A stretch of DNA of 64,000 nucleotides from Schistosoma haematobium. Taxonomy: Eukaryota > Platyhelminthes > Trematoda > Strigeidida > Schistosomatidae. Each line of letters opens with the position of its first letter. Position 1 is the first letter of the stretch. Shown here piece after piece: positions 57,447-64,000 of the stretch. A program made the translations under genes and the position numbers. The stretch is taken from assembly GCF_000699445.3 (NCBI RefSeq), contig NC_067198.1, forward strand, positions 19,300,536 through 19,364,535, read 5' to 3'. The notes beneath the pieces were generated by a model that was not told the origin of the DNA, made no database searches, and saw only the letters and a program-made list of their open reading frames with translations.

Positions 57447-57719
57447 TTAGTTTATGAGTAGACAAATAGTGTATACACCTACGCTATTGTGATCGATTCT
57501 GAGCCATGTCACCAAGAGTCTCCAACCAAGTAGTCTGCATCTACCAACATGGCTCAGACCAGAAGTTAGTGACTTCAAGCACTGATGCCACGTTTTGGTT
57601 TGGTCGCCCATAACTTTCTTCCAGCCGTCCCCAACACTAGTCAGTATTGTTAGTCTTGGTAATCGGTGTTCAGGCATACGTACCACCTGACACATCCATC
57701 TCAATCGATGAAGATTCAT
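57447..57719 (-). pseudogene. CR1-like C-terminal coding segment
   Basis: It encodes NLHRLRWMCQVVRMPEHRLP, KTWHQCLKSLTSGLSHVGRC and onward. It corresponds to the segment missing or rearranged in the copy at 34.5 kb. Confidence 0.75.
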
Positions 57720-57956
57720 AACCTGATCAAGTTATTTGTCATCATTCTCTAATACCCTGTGTCTAATTTCACTATTACTTATACGGTGATCCCGGCAGAT
57801 GCGAGCAATGTTTCTAAGGCATCTGTGGTCAAATACTAGTAGCTTACAAGTATCTTCAACTCTTAATGGCCATGTTTCGCAGCCGTAAAGTAAAACAAAA
57901 CGAACTGCCGCGTAGTATACTCGTCCCTTAATTGATAGACAGATATCTCGCCTTCG

Positions 57957-58232
57957 CTATAGGTGTCGTAAGTTGGCAAAAGTCAAACGAGCTTTTAGAA
58001 TCCATGCTGAGATTTCGTCAGACACCAACCCATTAGGGCTGATCAGACTTCCACTATAAGTGAAGTTGTCGACGCGTTCAACTACTTCACTCCTTATCCT
58101 TAGTTCTGATGTTGACACTGGCCAGTCCTGAAGCAACAACTTGCATTTAGAGGGGGCGAAGCGCATCTCAAACATCCTAGCATTGCTGCTCAGTGCTACC
58201 AAAAGACTGCATTTTGTCCGCATCTTCACCAA
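57957..58232 (-). pseudogene. CR1-like RT thumb segment
   Basis: It encodes FAPSKCKLLLQDWPVSTSEL and [21 protein letters not shown] stop after FANLRHL separates it from the C-terminal segment. Confidence 0.75.
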
Positions 58233-58827
58233 AAAGGTCTATGTTATCCGCGTATTCTTAGTCGAAAAGTGGACCTATAAGGATATTAATTCTCAAAAAT
58301 TTAGTCGACGAGAACGAAATGTAAAGTCTACTACATATATAATTTCTATGTTGAAACTGGAAAACTTGGCTAATACTACAAACTGTCTAATTAAATTACA
58401 TCACAAATCAATATTATGAAATATCATATAGTACATTTTTATAATTAAACTATTAACTGTTAAATAACAGTTACTGAAAATAGCTGAATAGATAAGAAAA
58501 TTTAGACTGATCATTGTTCATTTTGTCAAAACAATGCTCATTGTCTTGCCAAAAAACATAATATATAATTGCATAAATTTACCAACTTCTTAAGAGTTTC
58601 TTAATTGTTATCGCTCCGATATAATTAAACATAAATAATTATATTACTGAATTAAAAAAAGTTTAATATAAGAATGTTTGTTGATGATAAATAGTTGAAA
58701 ACAGATCACATATTTTAATTAACTTAAATATTTAAACACTGTTTTATCATAAATGGATATGACTTTAGTGTTTTAATTTATTAAGGAATATGTATTAATT
58801 GTAGTCTATATATGCGCGAGATCAAGG

Positions 58828-59046
58828 GTTGATTGGAGTTAAGCATTAATACCGTTAGTTGCCAATTCAATGGTTTAGAGGTTAAGCGTTCGCGCACGAG
58901 ACGGAAGGTTCTAGATTCGAGTCCCGAGTGTGGAATCGTGGATCTTCATTGCTGAACAATCTCATACTAGAACAAAACGGCCATCCAGTGCTTCCAGGTT
59001 TTCAGTGGTGGTCTAGCTTAAATCGACTCATAAATTCAACTGTGAA
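58828..59046 (+). repeat. Sm-alpha-like SINE, near full length
   Basis: The tRNA-like head has A-box-like tggtttagaggttaag and B-box-like agattcgagtccc, followed by the ribozyme region and the common tail (ccagtgcttccaggttttca, gtggtctagcttaaatcgac). The hammerhead core is damaged: CTGAACA for CTGANGA, AAAAC for GAAAC and ATC at the cleavage site. Confidence 0.85.
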
Positions 59047-59324
59047 AATACTACAACACTACAAGTCCTAATATATATAACTTAATCGGTTAATAAAGGA
59101 ATTATAATTTGAACTATTTTCTATGTACTTTTAATACTACTTTTAGTGACATTGTACACTACTCTTCTACATATTACTGTCAGTAAAAAAAAGTGGATGT
59201 TATCATATTATTTTTTTAAATATGATACGGTACGAACTGAACCTAATTTAAATAATCCAATCATGATTATTGGTAAAACTTACATGAATCTAACAATATG
59301 GTGAGTTAACTTAAGTTAAAAATG

Positions 59325-59480
59325 TTAACCATTAAAATACCAATTCATTGATCTAAAGATTAAGCGTTCATAATAAAGCCTATAGGTCATAGATTTAATA
59401 AATAGCGAAGATGTATGTACACTTCCTTAAGGAATCCTATATCATAATGAAATAACTATCCAATTCTTGATGGATTTCGG
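59325..59480 (+). repeat. Sm-alpha-like SINE, strongly diverged
   Basis: The order ccaattcattgatctaaaga, ttaagcgttc, a former B-box, and a degraded tail (taactatccaattcttgatg) follows the consensus of the neighbours at low identity. Confidence 0.45.
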
Positions 59481-60332
59481 TGATTACCTAATCAAATTCA
59501 ATTTATGATATGAACTTGAAATTAGTAAAATATGTTAACAAGTTTGTAGTTATTTCTCATTCAGATAAATAGATTTGATAAAATCGATAAATTCTTCAGT
59601 GGTATCTACAATGTATATCAACAGTAAAACAATTTAACATTTAAAAAAATATATCACAATATTTGCTAATAAGATAATTAGTTTTTAGAAAAATGTATAC
59701 TGACCTAAATTAGCATAATATTCAGTTCATTATTTTTTAAAAAAAAAAAAGAAAAACAAGAGAAAAAAGAAAAAGACAATTAACTGATTAATAAAACTGA
59801 GTTTAATAGTTTCAATGTTAATTGTTCAATAGTAAATGAATTTATATGGATTTAGATTTAGATAAACTATTGTGGGTGTTATTTTTTTTAAAGAGAAAGG
59901 GTTCAAAGAATGATCTAGAATATGATAAGATTTTTAGTCAATTAAACTTGGCTGAACTGTATAATTTAGAAAGATTAATTAAATGTATTAATTGAACTAA
60001 ATAGTTATTGAATAGATTGATTTTAAAATTATGGTTTCCACAATAAATCAAATGATGAAATGATTATTTTTCAATGTAGGTTTTAGTCTATCTTTATTCA
60101 GAAATTAATATTAGTTTAACTGTTTAAATAGTCCAAAGTAAATTGGTTTAGGTGTTTCATTTGTATGATACTAAACAATATGTTTCAGGTTATCATGGTT
60201 AGTTTTGTCTTATAGAATTTCTCTAAATGATTCAATAATTCTATTGTATTCTTTGTTTATTAATTAGAAACAACTAACCTATGTAAACTAAATAGTTTTG
60301 TATAGGTTTATGGAAGATGGTTGAGCAATGTT

Positions 60333-60464
60333 ATGGATTAATTGAAGTTAAACATTAACACTATTGGGTATCAAGTCAGTGATCTCGGAATTAAGAGTCC
60401 GCGTGCCTGATCATGAATGCGCACTGTTGAGTTGTTTCATAACAGGACGAAACAACTGTCCAGA
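60333..60464 (+). repeat. Sm-alpha-like SINE, 3' truncated after the hammerhead cleavage site
   Basis: The head is diverged (gtatcaagtcagtgatctcg) and the ribozyme part is gcactgTTGAGTT..ggacGAAACaactGTCcag. The element ends right after the GTC-cag position at 60464, and unrelated AT-rich DNA follows. Confidence 0.7.
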
Positions 60465-60834
60465 TTATATATAATAGGAGAAATCCTAATAAAATGTACC
60501 TGACAACAATTCCAATGAGATTGGATTAGTGATAAAAAGGATTTCAAAATAAAACGAACTGATGTTCATAAATATGCGCTAAATAGTAGGAATACCTAAA
60601 AGTTCAAAGCTTATTTGTTTATATTAATTCAATGTTCAGTAAGTTACAATACCCAAAGTCATGTCAGGTTATAAAAACTAAACGATAAATGTTATCTTAT
60701 GTAATGCGAACTTGTGAAAACCTGATAAGTTAACTTGATATCGAATAAATTTATACGGATTATTGATTTTTATAAATGTCTCTTCTTTTTACAAGAAAAA
60801 GTTTTTATCTCCATGTACATCATGTAGAATTGAG

Positions 60835-60852
60835 TATATATATATATATATG
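60835..60852. repeat. (TA)n microsatellite
   Basis: A short TA array preceding a gggtcactgttgt segment. It has no other feature. Confidence 0.9.
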
Positions 60853-63296
60853 GGTCACTGTTGTATAACTCTTGAAAAGATGTATCTAAACGATAAGCCC
60901 TTTCTTTCTCCCTTTCATTCAATTTAAATGTTTGTTACAGTTGATTATTTTTTGATTGTTGTTGTAAAAAACTTCATTTCTTTCGATTAAATTATGATAA
61001 TCAGTACAAGTATCAATGTCCGTTATTCCAAATAGTTATCATCGTTTATAAATTTGCAGTCAAGTGTAGATAATTATAGGGTTTATTAAAATAAATGATT
61101 TTGCTTGCCTTCTCTGTTCAAACTGATATATGCACACCCACAAATGAACATGCATTTATATATATACCCCAAAGCAAGTTCATATATATATAATGATTAC
61201 GTATTACTTCAAATACTGACGGATACAAGCTACCACAGTCTACTTCATTTTGTATAAGTATATTACCCTTCATTTGTTATATACATTTACTATGTACTGA
61301 TAAAGATTACCTTGAATATGGGTCCAAATATCTATGAGTATACTTATAAAATTTAAAATTGCCTTAAGCAGAAAATGTTTGAAATGGATAGAAATGGGTT
61401 AGTTGTTGTATATAGAACAGCAAAATCTGTCATTTTGTATAATCTACAGAAAAAACTGATGGTTTGTATATATAGTTATATATGAATACGTTTGTATGTT
61501 TGTGTATGTATGCAATCGAATCAAAATGGTCAGAAAAAGAGGAATATAAACATAAGGACTCAAATTTAGAAAGTGATATAATGAGTTTTTTTTTCCATAT
61601 TTTTACTGTGATCAAATTTTAACTTATTTTCTGAAATATTTTTAACTGTCAAAAAAAGTAGATTGAAACTGAAACAGAAACAATTACAATTGGCTTATTG
61701 ATGAATTAATTTTCATAAAATAAAATAACGATGTTAATGATGACAATACAAGAAGAGGGAGTTCAATTGATATTCAGTAGGCGGGGTCGGGGACAAGAAT
61801 GGTGATTCAAAATGTAGGGAACATGGGAGAGGGGGTGAGGTAGGGTTGGGAAATGATTCTAAGCGTGCAAAGTCAAGTGTGTGAAAAGAAAAAAATGATA
61901 GAAGAAAAATGGTTTGAATAACTGAATAATGTGAATGTGTAAAACTATTATTGAATTCTATAAAACTGATTGAAATTTCTTTGAAAAAAAACAAATAAAT
62001 AATTGCAATATAACTAACTGGTCAATTCATTGGAACAGTGGTCATATGAATTATTTTTGATTAAATAAATTGAATAAATTCATTTCACTCCAAATTAGCT
62101 CATCCGTTAAACTGTCATATAAATTGTGATTTGTTCTGAGGTGTTATAAGCGATAAGAAAAGTATATATCAATATATATAAGGACGAGAAATATATTCTC
62201 TCCTCACTGGTTTTGATTGGTACCTCAACTGAGGAGAATTTCTTGATGAGTAGCATTTCAAAATTAAATTATATATATCACTTCGTGTTCCTATAAGTTA
62301 ACCATAACTCATTATGGAGATAAGTTCAATTTGCAGTCAGTTTTCATTCTAAACTAATTTTAATTGGTGAATCGTTAAAAATCAGGAGCAATCATATGGT
62401 TGTTTCATCTTACTCTGGTATTTTTTAGCTGTGGTAAAAAAGGATAGGTTTATCGTGCTCTACTCAATGGAATCGTTAATATGTACCGTTGTAGAGTTTT
62501 ATCCCACGACGGAAATTCACTGTGTTCCTTGATTTTTAATGGTGCACAAGTTGAAGTTAATCCATGATGAGAACTATTTCAAAATATAACTGTTTATTAC
62601 ACTCTATTCAATTATTTTGTTTTAACCTGAATGACAGTGGCTTACTGATTAAATCCTTTCATAAAAACGTTTAATAACTCTTATCACTTTTCACTCAGGA
62701 AAATAGGAATAAGATCATGTTCTTTTGTTTTGATCATGATCGAATTTACTAACTATGCAGCTGAATAAACAATACTTAACAGCGTGTTGTTCACAACAGA
62801 CTCACTTTATTTGGGATACTGTTTACAACCAGGAAGGACTGGATAACCTTGTCGCCTCTGTATGAGACTCCTCATTATCAAACTTACTACTCTGATAAAC
62901 ATAGAACTCAGAATCTTCAAATCTCGTGATGACAACTTAAACTTTAGATCACATGGTTGGCGTCTAAAAGTTCAAGTAATTTATTGTATAGCTGATCGGT
63001 TATCTAACGCCATTGGTGACAACTGTTTCCCTTCTGTCATGTCTGAACTCCACCGGTCACCAGAACTTTAGGGACTCATCCTTGATGAGTTTGCGAGCAT
63101 CCACGCGAAGAGCTGTCTGACGATTCCTGACTTTCAATGGTCTTCCAACTAAACTCGTTAAATGAAGTAAATTCACAAATCTTCAAAGTACACTGAATTA
63201 TAAACTCATCGAATATCAATTTAAACTTCATTTTAAAATAATATTTAGGTACGTTTATATTCATTGAATGATATTTTCTTTTTCAATTCTCTTAAG

Positions 63297-63750
63297 GACA
63301 TTTAAAATCTCCAATATATCAAAAGTCTATTGAACATGTTGGTAACAATGATGATTCTGGTTTAAACGTTAACACTAACATATCACCGTTAAATAATCAA
63401 TTAATAATCAGAAATGAACAAATTAATAATTTCGTGACTACTACAAATAAGGTGGAATTTTCATCTAAAGAACCAACAACTTGTGCTACATCATTAACAA
63501 CAACGTCATCATCATCATCGTCATCTGTGGCAGTGGTTGTTAGTTCAACAAATAAACGATCTAGATCAGCTTATACAAATTTACAATTAATTGAATTAGA
63601 AAAAGAATTTCATTATTCCAATTATTTAGGGCAACCAAGACGATTAGAATTAGCTGAACAACTTGGTTTAACTGAACGTCAAATTAAAATTTGGTTTCAA
63701 AATAGACGAATGAAACAGAAAAAAGAATCTATTGAAAAAAGCAAATATGA
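63297..63750 (+). CDS. Homeobox gene, exon 2 with the complete homeodomain
   Basis: The exon completes an Arg codon (phase 1) and reads [20 protein letters not shown], a Thr/Ser-rich spacer, then the 60-residue homeodomain at 63551-63730. Landmarks are R5, L16, F20 ([14 protein letters not shown]), and recognition helix [20 protein letters not shown] with W48, F49, Q50, N51 and R53. Q50 and ELEKEFH place it in the Antp/Hox class; [19 protein letters not shown] with Y8-T9 fits Hox3-like best, with another anterior Hox or a derived central Hox as alternatives. Its role is a sequence-specific transcription factor in body-axis patterning. The donor gtaagtctc is at 63751, so coding continues (phase 2) beyond this point, probably outside the window. 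Confidence 0.9.
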
Positions 63751-64000
63751 GTAAGTCTCTCTTCTTTTCCCATCCACTTCTCTAATGTACTGTTTGAAGA
63801 AAAAAAATCTAAATTGTTGAATAAAATCTCACTGTTTAAATGATATCATACAGAGAAATGTTAGCTGTGAGTCATTTTATATAAGGTTGCGAGTGTGTAC
63901 TGTTAAGTTATTCTATTTTGGCATTGAAAAACAATACCAGTCTTTTGGATATGTTTCACTTCCTCTAATTGCATAATATTGCTTCAGGATTAGTCTAAGT

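Larger units (their letters stand above)
57235..58270 (-). mobile_element. CR1-like retrotransposon 3' part in the homeobox intron
   Basis: On the - strand it reads EYADNIDLFGEDADKMQS (motif C with YADN instead of YADD), [60 protein letters not shown] and RLLGWRLLVTWL, then the family 3' tail ending in tcagtcagtcag repeats at 57238-57251. The 5' side is truncated at the YADD region. The gene and element are in opposite orientation. Confidence 0.85.
55921..63296 (+). other. Homeobox gene intron (7.4 kb)
   Basis: From gtaagtatg to a pyrimidine-rich acceptor (tttcaattctcttaag). It contains an RTE 3' end, a CR1-like 3' end and several Sm-alpha-like SINEs, all listed separately. The stretch 60.5-63.3 kb holds TA microsatellites (about 60835-60852) and a GC-richer block at 62.8-63.1 kb of unknown origin. 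Confidence 0.7.

Noticed and set aside
63351..63540. Ser-rich stretch before the homeodomain as a separate repeat
   Set aside because: A short tcatcatcatca run coding for Ser in an otherwise ordinary homeoprotein linker.
1..64000. CRISPR array, rRNA genes, bacterial operons
   Set aside because: No regularly spaced direct repeats with unique spacers, no rRNA-like conserved blocks, and the gene structure is eukaryotic.

Overview
The window reads as nuclear DNA of a trematode flatworm, most likely a blood fluke of the genus Schistosoma. This is an inference from content, not from a database search. The DNA is strongly AT-rich with long gene-poor stretches. The real genes have very short 5' introns (32 and 38 nt in the first gene) followed by long 3' introns. 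The repeats match the known schistosome repertoire: RTE-type and CR1-type non-LTR retrotransposons, a Penelope-like element, Ty3/gypsy relics, a Mutator-like transposase, and tRNA-headed SINEs with hammerhead-ribozyme sequence of the Sm-alpha type.

Three host genes can be supported, all on the + strand. (1) At 8077-12223, a five-exon gene encodes a collapsin response mediator protein / dihydropyrimidinase-related protein of about 575 residues that lacks the metal ligands of true dihydropyrimidinases. (2) At 29900-36478, a three-exon gene encodes a 193-residue ER-type J-protein closest to DNAJB9/ERdj4. Its 5 kb first intron holds a retrotransposon and a terminal-inverted-repeat element. (3) From 55503 to beyond the right part of the window, a homeobox gene of Antp/Hox class (best guess Hox3-like) has two visible coding exons separated by a 7.4 kb intron full of SINEs and retrotransposon ends.

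The rest is mobile DNA and unassigned AT-rich sequence. 1.2-5.9 kb: an RTE-type copy split by a nested Penelope-like element that has inverted terminal repeats and an 11-bp target duplication. 7.2 kb: a perfect 83-bp inverted repeat. 15.2-18 kb: degraded Ty3/gypsy gag, protease and RT on the - strand. 18-19.8 kb and 49.5 kb: copies of an unnamed dispersed repeat. 20.4-22.7 kb: a broken Mutator-like transposase with a SWIM zinc finger. 24.6-26.9 kb: the best preserved RTE-type copy (-). 27.9-28.8 kb: a foldback element with 153-bp arms. 30.5-34.9 kb: a TIR element, then CR1-like sequence. 45-46.6 kb: a third RTE copy (-). 51.6-52.3 kb: a gypsy integrase C-terminus (-). 54-61 kb: SINE copies and CR1/RTE 3' ends.

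No operon, CRISPR array, rRNA or standalone tRNA gene was found. No clearly new molecular system was found. The most interesting signals are the nested Penelope-like element, the hammerhead-bearing SINE cluster inside the homeobox intron, the near-identical foldback element, and a 95-bp insertion with a 15-bp target duplication that shares sequence with the 7.2 kb inverted repeat.
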